Positions 46,831-56,500 of a stretch of DNA of 63,340 nt are shown here, piece by piece. The translations under genes and the position numbers were made by a program. Under the pieces are notes generated by a model, which had not been told where the DNA came from, searched no databases, and was given only the letters and a program-made list of their open reading frames with translations. Every line of letters begins with the position of its first letter. Position 1 is the first letter of the stretch. The stretch is from Shewanella decolorationis S12 (GTDB lineage Bacteria > Pseudomonadota > Gammaproteobacteria > Enterobacterales > Shewanellaceae), in contig NZ_AXZL01000046.1 in assembly GCF_000485795.1 (NCBI RefSeq), forward strand, positions 1 through 63,340, read 5' to 3'.

Positions 46831-47724
46831 TCAATGGAGTGAAACTAATTGGACTAGGTTTTCCCACAGTGCCTGCGCTACTGGGCCTAATGGCGAGTGT
46901 GGTGGGCGCATCACATAGTAATCGAGTTGGATAAGGTTTTGCCTTTCCCGCAGTTCCAGTGGTAATAGGCTTCCATCCGCTAGGGCTTGTTCCACCAAAT
47001 AATGTGGTAATTTTCCCCAGCCCATGCCGCTCTGAATGAGCATTCTCTTTGTATAAAAATCATTAACGTACCAACGGCGCTGTCCAGCTTGCACCCCAAA
47101 TTCAATATTGGCGGTGCCAGTGCCAGTATCTTGGATCACAATTTGGTACTCGTTCACCAATTCGCGCACATGGCTCAGAGTGGGGTGTCGACTCAGTAAG
47201 CGCGGTGAGGCCACATCCAATAGACTGCCTGAAAATAAGTAAGCCAGCTCAAAATGGCTTGAGCGTATTGGCTCAATGCCGCCCGCTGAAATCGCAATAT
47301 CGGCTTTGCCTTGATTTAAGGCTTCGAGCGCGCCGGTTAAATATTCTTGTTTAAGAATGATTTGAGTGTGAGGGAATTCATTTTGTGTGCGCTCCAGTAT
47401 CGGCAAGATCCGGGTTAGATTAAAGGATGCTTCGAAGGCTAAGGTGATACTGGCCTCGTTACCTTTAGCTAAATGCTTCGCGACTTGTCGCATCTCCTGC
47501 GCTTCATTCAGTACACGCTGGGCGTATTGCAGCAGCTTTCGTCCCTCTTGGGTGAGCGTTAAGCGATACCCTTGGCGGTCGAATAGCACTAAATCTAACT
47601 GGGATTCCAGCTGTTTAATGCTCTGACTGATCGCAGGCTGAGTCTTATGAAGTTTGTCACTGGCGGCTTTTAGCGAGCCCGCGAGGGCGACGGTATTGAA
47701 CATCAGCAGTTGTTCTAAGGTCAT
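46831..47724 (-). CDS. LysR-family transcriptional regulator
   Basis: A 297-residue LysR regulator: winged HTH (about 1-60, LAGSLKAASDKLHKTQPAISQSIKQLESQ) and an effector domain (about 90-290). I start at ATG 47724 (AAGAG 7 bp upstream); an upstream TTG would add six residues. It is divergent from the DoxX/YgiD pair, an arrangement I have seen repeatedly, so those genes are its probable targets. Confidence 0.92.
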   Translation of the reverse strand: MTLEQLLMFNTVALAGSLKAASDKLHKTQPAISQSIKQLESQLDLVLFDRQGYRLTLTQEGRKLLQYAQRVLNEAQEMRQVAKHLAKGNEASITLAFEASFNLTRILPILERTQNEFPHTQIILKQEYLTGALEALNQGKADIAISAGGIEPIRSSHFELAYLFSGSLLDVASPRLLSRHPTLSHVRELVNEYQIVIQDTGTGTANIEFGVQAGQRRWYVNDFYTKRMLIQSGMGWGKLPHYLVEQALADGSLLPLELRERQNLIQLDYYVMRPPHSPLGPVAQALWENLVQLVSLH

Positions 47725-47923
47725 GGCAAGGCTCTTAAACAAATAAAGAATTATTTTAGGAGATGTTAGATATTATTCCATATTTATTTACTTTTTGTCG
47801 GCTCATAATTCCGTCCTATAGCAGTAGTGGGCTCAATGCGAGTCCACTACTTTGCGTTTAGGGTGCCGTTTAGCGAGGGTTAATGCTGAACTGGGGCTAA
47901 AAGAGATGAGTAATGAGGTAGTT

Positions 47924-48403
47924 ATGTCGATAAATCAATTATGTTTCGCTAAATGCAATGCAAATAAAACCGTGGCCGAGACTGACCCTCAAAAACTCTT
48001 TATCTGTGCCAATACCTTAAATCGTGCGGCGGTGGTGGTGACGCTGGCGATGAGCATAGTGTTTTTATTCTCGGGCATGGGCAAGTTACTCAGCGTGCCG
48101 TTTTTCCATGTGCCCTTTAGCGTGATGAATTTGCCCACGGGTTTTGGCTATTTTATCGGTGTGATTGAAGTGCTGGGCGCCATTGGCATTGGCTGGCGTG
48201 AATATCGAGTTCTGTCGGCGACGGCATTACTGTCGGTGATGATGGGGGCTATTTATTACCACTTTAATTACGAAACCACCCTGAGCGCGTTACCCGCACT
48301 GTCTTTATCTGCACTGTTGTTTTTAATCATCAAGCTCGATGAAACCGTTGATAGATTAGTGCGTTTTCAACGTCAGCTGGTGGACATGAAAGCGGCTTTC
48401 TAA
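47924..48403 (+). CDS. DoxX-like membrane protein
   Basis: About 159 residues, four hydrophobic helices after a polar N-terminal segment, with FLFSGMGKLLSVPFF typical of the DoxX/DUF417-like family. The function is unknown; relatives are often linked with redox or quinone chemistry. GAGG lies 5 bp before ATG 47924; ATG 47906 is an alternative. Co-directional with the dioxygenase 71 bp downstream. Confidence 0.75.
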   Translation: MSINQLCFAKCNANKTVAETDPQKLFICANTLNRAAVVVTLAMSIVFLFSGMGKLLSVPFFHVPFSVMNLPTGFGYFIGVIEVLGAIGIGWREYRVLSATALLSVMMGAIYYHFNYETTLSALPALSLSALLFLIIKLDETVDRLVRFQRQLVDMKAAF

Positions 48404-48474
48404 TTCTTAGCCACAAGGCTGGCAAGATCTGATTTACAAGTGATAACTAACGGTTTAATCAAGAGAAGTTTATT

Positions 48475-49284
48475 ATGACGCACGCGAATTCCGCTTTAAT
48501 GCCAGTGTTATTTGTTCCCCATGGTGGCGGGCCTTTACCGCTACTCAATGATGCAAATCATCTGGAGTTAAGGGCATATTTATCCAAGGTGGCAGAGACT
48601 ATTCCCACGCCCAAGGCAATTATATTAGTTACCGCCCACTGGGAAGAGGCGCAGGTGACACTGTCGAGCCATCCCCATCCAGGTATGCTGTTCGATTATT
48701 ATGGCTTTCCCCCTGAGGCCTATACGCTTTCTTATCCTGCACCTGGTGAGCCGCAGCTTGCCGAAACCATTGCCGATTTGCTTAAGGCAAGTGGAATCGA
48801 GGTACGGCTAGACAATCAGCGTGCTTTCGATCACGGCACCTTTGTACCACTTAAGTTGATGTATCCAGAGGCCAATATTCCTGTGGTGCAGATGTCTTTA
48901 GTGCAGCACCTGGACCCGAGTACCCATATCGCTATCGGTGAAGCATTAGCATCATTACGCACCCAAGGAATATTGATTGTGGGTTCTGGTATGTCGTTTC
49001 ACAATATGAGGGCGTTTTTCTCCAGCGATCCTAAGGTGTTGCCTCGCAGCAAAGCGTTTGATACTTGGTTAACGAATGTGGTGACATCAGGCGATAACCA
49101 CGCCAAGGCACAATTAATCGATTGGCAATCGGCGCCTGAGGCACGTTTTAGCCACCCAAGGGAAGAACACTTAATCCCTTTACATGTGTGTTTTGGGGCG
49201 GCGCATTTGCAGACGCCAAAAGCCACGCATCAATTTAGTGGTGTGTTATTAAACACCGCAATATCGGGTTATCTCTGGTCTTAA
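48475..49284 (+). CDS. ygiD: DODA-type extradiol ring-opening dioxygenase (YgiD-like)
   Basis: A 269-residue LigB-superfamily non-heme iron or zinc enzyme. Candidate metal ligands and catalytic residues are His in FVPHGGGPLPL, His in VTAHWE, His in AFDHGTFVPL and His in GSGMSFHNM. Escherichia coli YgiD is a 4,5-DOPA extradiol dioxygenase; the true substrate here is unknown. A strong terminator follows at 49301. Confidence 0.88.
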   Translation: MTHANSALMPVLFVPHGGGPLPLLNDANHLELRAYLSKVAETIPTPKAIILVTAHWEEAQVTLSSHPHPGMLFDYYGFPPEAYTLSYPAPGEPQLAETIADLLKASGIEVRLDNQRAFDHGTFVPLKLMYPEANIPVVQMSLVQHLDPSTHIAIGEALASLRTQGILIVGSGMSFHNMRAFFSSDPKVLPRSKAFDTWLTNVVTSGDNHAKAQLIDWQSAPEARFSHPREEHLIPLHVCFGAAHLQTPKATHQFSGVLLNTAISGYLWS

Positions 49285-49300
49285 TTTGCCCCTAAAAGCA

Positions 49301-49347
49301 AAAGGTTCGTCATGTTGCGTATTAAACGCATCGTGACGAACCTTTTT
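49301..49347. terminator. Bidirectional terminator
   Basis: AAAGGTTCGTCA/TGACGAACCTTT with an inner GCGT/ACGC stem (49301-49344) and a TTTTT tail, between the converging ygiD and menA. Confidence 0.85.
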
Positions 49348-49438
49348 GTATTTTAAGCTTAGTCTATTTTTACCTAGCCGCCCTGTGGGCTGGTTTTTAA
49401 CTCAACTCTGGGGCAATCCCGAAACCTTGATATCCTGT

Positions 49439-50314
49439 TTAGGCGGTAAACACCAATCCCACACTGAATAGGGTGCTGAAAATCATAGTGAGTTTTGCCG
49501 TGCGTCCCAATAGTGGATTGAGCGCCTCACCGGATACTGCATAGAAATCGCTGCTAAGTTTACGAGCGATAAGCAGGGATAAGCCCGCGAGCAGTACTGG
49601 TAAGCCCGGCAGAATGCCCAGTAAGAATCCCGCTATCACTAACCCAAAGGGCAAGTAAATTAACGCTTGATACAAGACTTTGGCCTGCGCCTCGCCAATC
49701 CTAACTGCGAGCGTATGTTTGCCTGCTTGGGTGTCGGTACGAATATCACGGGTGTTGTTGACCAACATAATGGCGGCGTTAAATAAGCCAATTGCACAGC
49801 CAAGTAGCCAAGCATTCAAATTAGTGTCACCCGCCTGCAAATAATAACTGCCGACCACGGCGACTAAGCCAAAAAACACAAAGGCGGCGACTTCACCTAG
49901 CCCGTGTGATGCCAAAGGATAAGGGCCGCCGCTGTAGCCGAGGGCGCCTAAAATTGCCGCTGCCGCTAAAATCGCAATCGGCCAGCCGCCATGCCAAATC
50001 AAATATGAGCCCACGGTTAATGCCAGCACTAAGCATAGGATCATGGCATTACGGACTTTATGGGGGGGGATCATACCACTTTGGGTCACGCGTACCGGCC
50101 CGATACGTTCGGCGGTATCGATACCATTTTTAAAATCAAAATAGTCATTGGCGAGGTTGACGGCGATCTGCAATAGGATGGCGCATAACATTGAGGTGGC
50201 GGCAATTAGCCAGCTAAAACGCTCAAGGTGCAGTGCCAGAATATTACCGATTAACAGGGGACCGATTGCCGCGGGTAAAGTGCGGGGTCTAATGGCTAAA
50301 ATCCAAGGATTCAT
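49439..50314 (-). CDS. menA: 1,4-dihydroxy-2-naphthoate polyprenyltransferase
   Basis: A membrane UbiA-family prenyltransferase making demethylmenaquinone, central to anaerobic respiration in Shewanella. 291 residues, about nine helices, first Asp-rich motif NDYFDFKNGID and second DIRTDTQAG. N-terminus WILAIRPRTLPAAIGPLLIGN-type as in MenA. Monocistronic on the minus strand. Confidence 0.94.
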   Translation of the reverse strand: MNPWILAIRPRTLPAAIGPLLIGNILALHLERFSWLIAATSMLCAILLQIAVNLANDYFDFKNGIDTAERIGPVRVTQSGMIPPHKVRNAMILCLVLALTVGSYLIWHGGWPIAILAAAAILGALGYSGGPYPLASHGLGEVAAFVFFGLVAVVGSYYLQAGDTNLNAWLLGCAIGLFNAAIMLVNNTRDIRTDTQAGKHTLAVRIGEAQAKVLYQALIYLPFGLVIAGFLLGILPGLPVLLAGLSLLIARKLSSDFYAVSGEALNPLLGRTAKLTMIFSTLFSVGLVFTA

Positions 50315-50646
50315 GATGTCCAGTCGTTATCTGAAAAAAGAATTGGGTAGTGAACAGCGCCATAGCATAACAAGAATTTGCCTTAAAGTGAGTACTATCT
50401 AATACACGCATGTAACAGAGTTTGAATTGGCGCACAGATGTTTCGCTTTTAGGGGAAAGATTTGCCGCCAAGTTCAAAGAAAATCTATAGGGGCTGTGCT
50501 TTTATAGCCTATGTTGCTCCCGCATGTTCGTGAGTGAAGCTAGCTAAGTTTATCGAGATTTAAACCCCAAGGTTAAGTGCCTCAATAGGACTTTACTGAG
50601 GTGAAATGAGCTCGTCACGTTTATGTTAAAGATAAGGACCGGTGGG
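50315..50646 (+). other. Gene-free stretch between menA and the SDR gene
   Basis: Holds the divergent promoters of menA and the SDR gene. A small dyad CCTCA/TGAGG (50580-50601) lies near the SDR start. No ORF worth calling. Confidence 0.4.
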
Positions 50647-51573
50647 ATGCGTTTCGATAATCAAGTAGCGTTGATAACAGGTGCTGGCTCAGGGCTAGGG
50701 AGAGCTTATGCCATTATGTTGGCTGAACGGGGTGCTAAAGTAGCTCTAGTTGACCAACCTAAAGTATGCCCATCTCAAAGCAAGGCATTGATTACAACTA
50801 ATACTGAACTGCTACAAACCCATGAAACCATTTTAAAACTCGGGGGAGAATGCCTGTATTTTGAAGTGGATGTTAGCCAGCAGGATGATGTCAAGGCGAT
50901 GGTGAATCGCCTACAGCAAGATTGGCAACGCGTGGATATTTTGGTCAATAACGCCGGGGTTTACGGCGCCTGCCCGTTCGAGCATATCCAACAAGCAGAC
51001 TGGCAGCGACAGTTTGATGTGGATGTCAACGGTAGCTTTTATCTTACTCAAGCGATTTGGCCGCTGATGAAAGCCCAAGGTTATGGCCGAATTTTGATGA
51101 CCACAGGGGTGTCGGCGTTGTTTGGCGACTTACATCAGGTTCCGTTTAGCGCCGCCAAGATGGCCCTCGTCGGTATGGTTAATAGCCTTGCTTTAGAGGG
51201 CGAGCAATATAATATCCATATCAATAGCCTGTGCCCACAGGCGCTCACGGCCATGACCCATAAACATTTAGCCCCAGCGATTCAACCGCTGTTTTCCTTT
51301 GATACGGTCACGGCGACCATGGCATTTTTAGTCAGTGGTGCCGCACCGAATGGCCAACATTTGCTCGCGGGGGCGGGCAGCGTGAGTCATGGAATGTTTG
51401 CCGAATTTCAGTCTATCTACTTCAGCGAAGGCCAGTGTACGCCAGATAAATTAGCCAAGTATTGGCCTGAGCTTTATCAAGCGTTTCCGGTTAATCTGCA
51501 TACCTGCGGTGAAGATAAAGTGCTGGCTTGGTCAAAACAGAGTGCCTTTGATCATCATATTAAGATTGAGTAG
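50647..51573 (+). CDS. SDR-family protein lacking catalytic Ser and Tyr
   Basis: A 308-residue short-chain dehydrogenase/reductase, closest by eye to the dehydrogenase domain of peroxisomal multifunctional enzyme 2 / 3-hydroxyacyl-CoA SDRs. The NAD motif TGAGSGLG and NNAG are intact. The catalytic YSAAK reads FSAAK (Phe167), and the aligned catalytic Ser (SSASG-like site) reads TTGVS, with Gly at 154. Lys171 is kept. Start ATG 50647 with AAGGA 8 bp upstream. The cofactor can likely bind but the classic chemistry is lost. It lies upstream of tesB. Confidence 0.85.
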   Translation: MRFDNQVALITGAGSGLGRAYAIMLAERGAKVALVDQPKVCPSQSKALITTNTELLQTHETILKLGGECLYFEVDVSQQDDVKAMVNRLQQDWQRVDILVNNAGVYGACPFEHIQQADWQRQFDVDVNGSFYLTQAIWPLMKAQGYGRILMTTGVSALFGDLHQVPFSAAKMALVGMVNSLALEGEQYNIHINSLCPQALTAMTHKHLAPAIQPLFSFDTVTATMAFLVSGAAPNGQHLLAGAGSVSHGMFAEFQSIYFSEGQCTPDKLAKYWPELYQAFPVNLHTCGEDKVLAWSKQSAFDHHIKIE

Positions 51574-51696
51574 TAGGTATGCGGGTAATGGCACTAATAA
51601 CGAACAAGATACGATAAGCTATTGACTCTCTACTGGTCAGCCCTAGTCTACCTGAGTTACCCTTGGGCATTAGTTGCTAATTTTCAGTAGGATCCT

Positions 51697-52563
51697 ATGA
51701 GTCAGGTATTAGACGATCTCTTATCATTATTATCCCTTGAGCAAATTGAAATCGGGCTGTTTCGTGGCCAAAGCCAAGACTTAGGATTTGGGCACGTATT
51801 TGGTGGCCAAGTGATGGGCCAGGCACTGAGCGCTGCTAAGCAAACCGTGCCAGCCGAGCGTAAAGTGCATTCGCTACACTCTTATTTTTTACGCGCAGGG
51901 GATGAGAAGCTACCCATAGTCTATGAAGTAGAGAATATGCGTGACGGCGGCAGTTTCAGTGCCAGACGCGTGAGCGCAATACAAAAGGGGCGGCCGATTT
52001 TTCATATGACCTGCTCGTTCCAAGAACCCGAGGCGGGCTTTGACCATCAGGCCAAAATGCCTGAGGTGCCGGGTCCTGAAGGTTTGTTGAATCAAAATGA
52101 GCTGGCGATGACCTTAAGGGATAAAGTGCCCGCGCGCATTCTTGAAAAGTTTATGGAAGACGCGCCGATTGAGATGCGGTTAGTCAATCCCTTGCATCCC
52201 TTCGCGCCCAAAGAAACTGAACCCTATCGCTATGTGTGGCTAAGGGCGAATGGACCAATGCCAACGGATGCCCATATTCACGAATATTTGCTGGCCTACG
52301 CCTCTGACTTTAACTTTTTAGTCACGGCGGCTCAGCCCCATGGGGTGTCGTTTTTAACGCCGGGGATCCGCATGGCAACAATCGATCATGCAATGTGGTT
52401 CCATCGCCCGATTAATATGGGAGAATGGTTGCTCTACAGTATCGACAGTCCAACCGCCAGTGGTGGACGGGGTTACGTACGAGGCCAATTTTTTAATCAG
52501 CAGGGTGAGCTTGTCGCATCGACGACCCAAGAGGGGCTGATCCGTATGGTAAAAGGAAGTTAA
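51697..52563 (+). CDS. tesB: Acyl-CoA thioesterase II
   Basis: Hydrolyses acyl-CoAs to free acid and CoA. 288 residues, double hot-dog fold: [17 protein letters not shown] in the N half, [15 protein letters not shown] (catalytic Asp) and [18 protein letters not shown] in the C half, ending with the Gln/Thr region [12 protein letters not shown]. The next gene, ybaY-like, starts 1 bp after its stop; tesB-ybaY is also a pair in Escherichia coli. Confidence 0.95.
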   Translation: MSQVLDDLLSLLSLEQIEIGLFRGQSQDLGFGHVFGGQVMGQALSAAKQTVPAERKVHSLHSYFLRAGDEKLPIVYEVENMRDGGSFSARRVSAIQKGRPIFHMTCSFQEPEAGFDHQAKMPEVPGPEGLLNQNELAMTLRDKVPARILEKFMEDAPIEMRLVNPLHPFAPKETEPYRYVWLRANGPMPTDAHIHEYLLAYASDFNFLVTAAQPHGVSFLTPGIRMATIDHAMWFHRPINMGEWLLYSIDSPTASGGRGYVRGQFFNQQGELVASTTQEGLIRMVKGS

Positions 52564-52564
52564 T

Positions 52565-52969
52565 ATGTTGATGAAAATAAAGTTGTTTCTTTCATTCTTA
52601 CTGATGACATTTGCCTTAAGTGGCTGTGTGACGGTTCAACCCGATCCTCCGGTGGTGGTGAATGGAGCCGCGGGCTATTTGGAGAAAATTCTCCTGCCCC
52701 AAGGCAGTGAAATTACCATTGCGATTATCGATTTGAACACGCCCGGCGTCATCATTGCTCAAAAGAGCTTTAATATCGCTCGGGCACCAGTGCCGTTTAA
52801 GTTCTTATTACCGGCGCAATCTATCGATAAACGCATTAATTACGGCGTAGTGGCTATGATCAAGTATCAAGACAAGGTGATTTTTCAGACCTATGACCGA
52901 TTCCCTGTGATTAATAATGGTAAATACACCACTGAAGTATTGATGAAAGCGGTTAGAGTCGAGCAGTAA
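52565..52969 (+). CDS. ybaY: YbaY-family lipoprotein
   Basis: 134 residues with a lipobox LSGC (Cys about 21) after a hydrophobic signal, then a YbaY domain (about 35-130; ILLPQGSEITIAIIDLN, PFKFLLPAQSID). The function is not known; relatives are annotated in outer-membrane or pilotin-like roles. It is translationally coupled to tesB (TAATATG). Confidence 0.88.
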   Translation: MLMKIKLFLSFLLMTFALSGCVTVQPDPPVVVNGAAGYLEKILLPQGSEITIAIIDLNTPGVIIAQKSFNIARAPVPFKFLLPAQSIDKRINYGVVAMIKYQDKVIFQTYDRFPVINNGKYTTEVLMKAVRVEQ

Positions 52970-53538
52970 TGGGGACCGTTATTTAAGTCTTACCATCTTA
53001 TCAATCAAGATTTAGTTAAAAGGGGAATTATTCCCCTTTTTTGTTGCTATTTTGCCGTTGTTCTTGTTACTCCAAAAAGTATTTCATTCCGTAATGCATA
53101 AAGTACAAGCTTATTCTGCATAAATTTTTGATTTGAAATTGTTAAAAAATAATAATTAGGTGAAATAATTTCATATTAAATTGATGGATATTTATGGTTA
53201 GTCATGCTGTTTAGCGCGCTTTAGATTTATGCACATTTTTAGCGGATTTTTTGTTTTTATTTTTGTTTTTAAGTATTTGCTAAATTTGCGTCCATATTTT
53301 TTAACTAGTTACGCATTCTGTTAATGTGTATTTTATTCAAATCTATTAAGTACGATGTTCTTAATATTTGTTTTTACAGATAATTGTACCGTTAATTATC
53401 TGTTTCAATATGTATCATCACGTGTTAAAACGCTGCTGTAAAGTTCACTTGGTGCGGGCATTTTATTATGTCTCCGTGCTGAATAAATATTAAAAATTGA
53501 ACTTTGTAGAAAAATTATGTTTAGCGAAGGAAGCGAGA
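52970..53538 (+). other. Terminator and AT-rich upstream region of the second subtilase
   Basis: AAAAGGGGAA/TTCCCCTTTT plus TT (53018-53042) ends ybaY. From 53060 to 53530 the sequence is very AT-rich with many T and A runs and no ORF, as before the first subtilase. The Shine-Dalgarno AAGGAA lies at 53527-53532. Confidence 0.75.
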
Positions 53539-56500
53539 ATGAAAACAAAAATTGCATTAGCAGTGTCTATGGCACTGCTGTCATCTGCAGCAAATGCGCA
53601 GACAGTATTATCTCCAACGGGTGAAACAATTCAGTTAGATATTCCTGCCGAATTATTAAATGATTCGACTCGAGGTCAATTTACCGCGGTTAACAACCAA
53701 GATGTAAAATTTATTCCTGAGCCAGAGTTTGCCGAAGGTGAGCATACTTATATTGTTCGCTTGCGTGACAGTGCTGTCGCGAATTATCAAGGGGATATTC
53801 CTGGCTTCAAAGCAACTAGCCCACAGCATGTACAGTCGACCTCACAGGCAAAAGGCACAGGAAAGACCGGCAATGTTAAACTTAACGCCGCGGCTCCTGA
53901 GGTGAAAAACTACGTTAGTTTCCTTAAGGTCAAACAAGAGCGCTTTTTAACAAGTGCCAGTGCTGCTATTGGTACGCAGCTGGAGCCATTAACGACCTAT
54001 CAATATGCACTCAATGGTATCGCAGTGCGTATGACGCAGGCGCAAGCGATAAAAATGGCTGAACTACCTGAGGTGATTTATATCGAGCGTGAGCGTATGG
54101 AACAGCTTGAGACCGATGTGAGTCAGGCACTGATCGGCTCCCCAAAGGTGTGGGACGGTAGTGCTACTGGCACCAAGGCCATGGGTGAGGGTGTGATAGT
54201 CGCGATAATCGACTCGGGTATTAACTCTGATCATGCCTCGTTTGCCGATATTGGTGGTGATGGTTATGACCATACAAACCCCTTAGGGCAAGGGATTTAT
54301 ATTGGTGATTGTAGAACCGATTTTGCCAGCATGTGTAACGATAAGCTGATTGGTGTGCGTAGTTACCCTGAAATCACTGATATCTATGATGATGAAAAGA
54401 TTTTTGGTGCAACGCCCCCCGCTAAAAATGGTGAAGACTACGGTGGCCATGGCTCGCACGTGGCCAGCACCGCGGCAGGGAATATCTTGCTTGATGTGCC
54501 TTATGTTCAAGGAGAGAAGGGCAAATTAGAAGGTTCAGGTATCCCTACAGATATTAAGTTTGCACAGATTTCAGGTGTCGCGCCCCACGCTAATATTATC
54601 GCTTACCAAATTTGTAAGCCAGGGGATGCGGGTGACAAGTATTCGGGTTGCCCGACTGTGCCTATCCTTAAAGCCATTGATGATGCGATTAAAGATGGCG
54701 TTGACGTGATTAACTTTTCCATCAGTGGCGGTGGTAATCCCTGGAATAGTGCCACTGAACAGGGTTTTTTAGCGGCACGTAATGCAGGTATTTTTGCTGC
54801 AGTCGCAGCTGGGAATACTCGTCCAGCGACCGCAACCAGTGCCGCAATCACCCAATCACCTTATTCGACTCCCAAAAATGCTCCATGGTATACCTCTGTG
54901 GCTAATTCGACACATGGTCGAACTATTAAACCAACTGTTGAATTTAATGGGAAAAATTATCTTTATACATTAGGTGATGGCCCTGCGATTGTTGAGTCTG
55001 TTACTGGTCCAGTAGTATATGCAGGCGCACTTGATGCTAATAATTTTGAAGGCTGTAATGCTTTTGCGGCTGATGCTTTCAAAGACAAGATTGCGGTAAT
55101 AAAGCGGGGCACATGTGCTTTTTCTGTGAAAGTTGCAGGGGCATTAGCTGCGGGAGCGAAGGGAGTCATCATCTTTAATAGAGACGGTGAAGGTAAGGAT
55201 ATTGATTTTACGATGACAGGTTTAGCAGACCTCAATGTCCCTTCTATTTTGATCAGCAATCTAGATGGTATTGAACTTGTTAATAGTTTGGAAACTAATC
55301 CAAATCAACAGCTTACCATTGGTATCGCTCCTAAGGTTGTTGAACGTGAAGCTGATGTTCTTTCTAAAAGCTCGTTGATTGGTCCAAATGCGACCAATGA
55401 TGTGATAGTGCCGTCGGTGGCCGCTCCGGGTTCGGATATTTACGCAGCTTATGCTGATCAACAATTTGGCCATGATAAATCGGGTACAGATCCAGCCGAC
55501 TTTACTCTAATGTCGGGTACATCCATGGCAAGCCCCCATGTTGCGGGTGCTGGTGCGCTGTTAAAGTCGCTGCATAAAGATTGGACGCCGGACAATATCC
55601 GCTCCGCATTAATGCTGACCGCAACGACCGCACAGGCGATGAAAAAAGCCGATGCTAAAACTGTTGCCGATCCGTTCGATGTGGGCGCTGGCCGTATTCG
55701 TGTCGATTTAGCGGCTAAAACCGGCTTAGTGATGGACGAAAGTGCCCTTAACTATGAAATTGCAAATCCCTTATTGAACGGCGATCCTCGTAAGCTCAAC
55801 GTGCCGAGTATGGCTGATTCTCGTTGTGTCAATACCTGTACTTGGACCCGTACCGTAACCGCAACCCAAGATGGTAGCTGGACGGCGAAGGGCCAAGCGG
55901 TGACCGATAAGTTAGCAGTAACGGTATCGCCTGAAAGCTTTACCCTGAAAAAAGGTGCGAGCCAAACTATTACCGTGACCGCCGATGTAACACAAGTGGG
56001 CGCCGATTGGGGCTTTGGTAACTTAGTGCTTGAGTCGACCAGCTTCCCGACAGCGACTATGCCGATTGCCGCTAAGATTGGTAAGCGTAACCTGCCAAAC
56101 TTGGTGAGCATTCAAGCGACTCGTAATGCGGATGAGATCACTCTTGAAGGCTTAAAGGCGGTGGATTTTGCTAGCGTTGGCGCCGAAGTGACGGGCCTTA
56201 AACTAAGCCAAACCATTGAGTCAAGCGTGAAGCAAGACTCGAATAATGCTTCATATACAGATGATCTTGAGGATGGCGTCAAAGTCTTTAAATTTGATGT
56301 TAATGATAATGCGCGCTTTTTCCGTGCATCGATTAGCTACACCACATCCCCTGATCTCGATATGTATGTACTACTCGACAAAAACGATGGTAGCAAACTT
56401 GCGCGAGTGGGGTCATCGGCGAAAGACGGTTCTGAGGAAAGTGTCTTACTCAACAATCCTGCTAAAGGCACTTACTATGTGATTGTGCAAAACTACAGCG

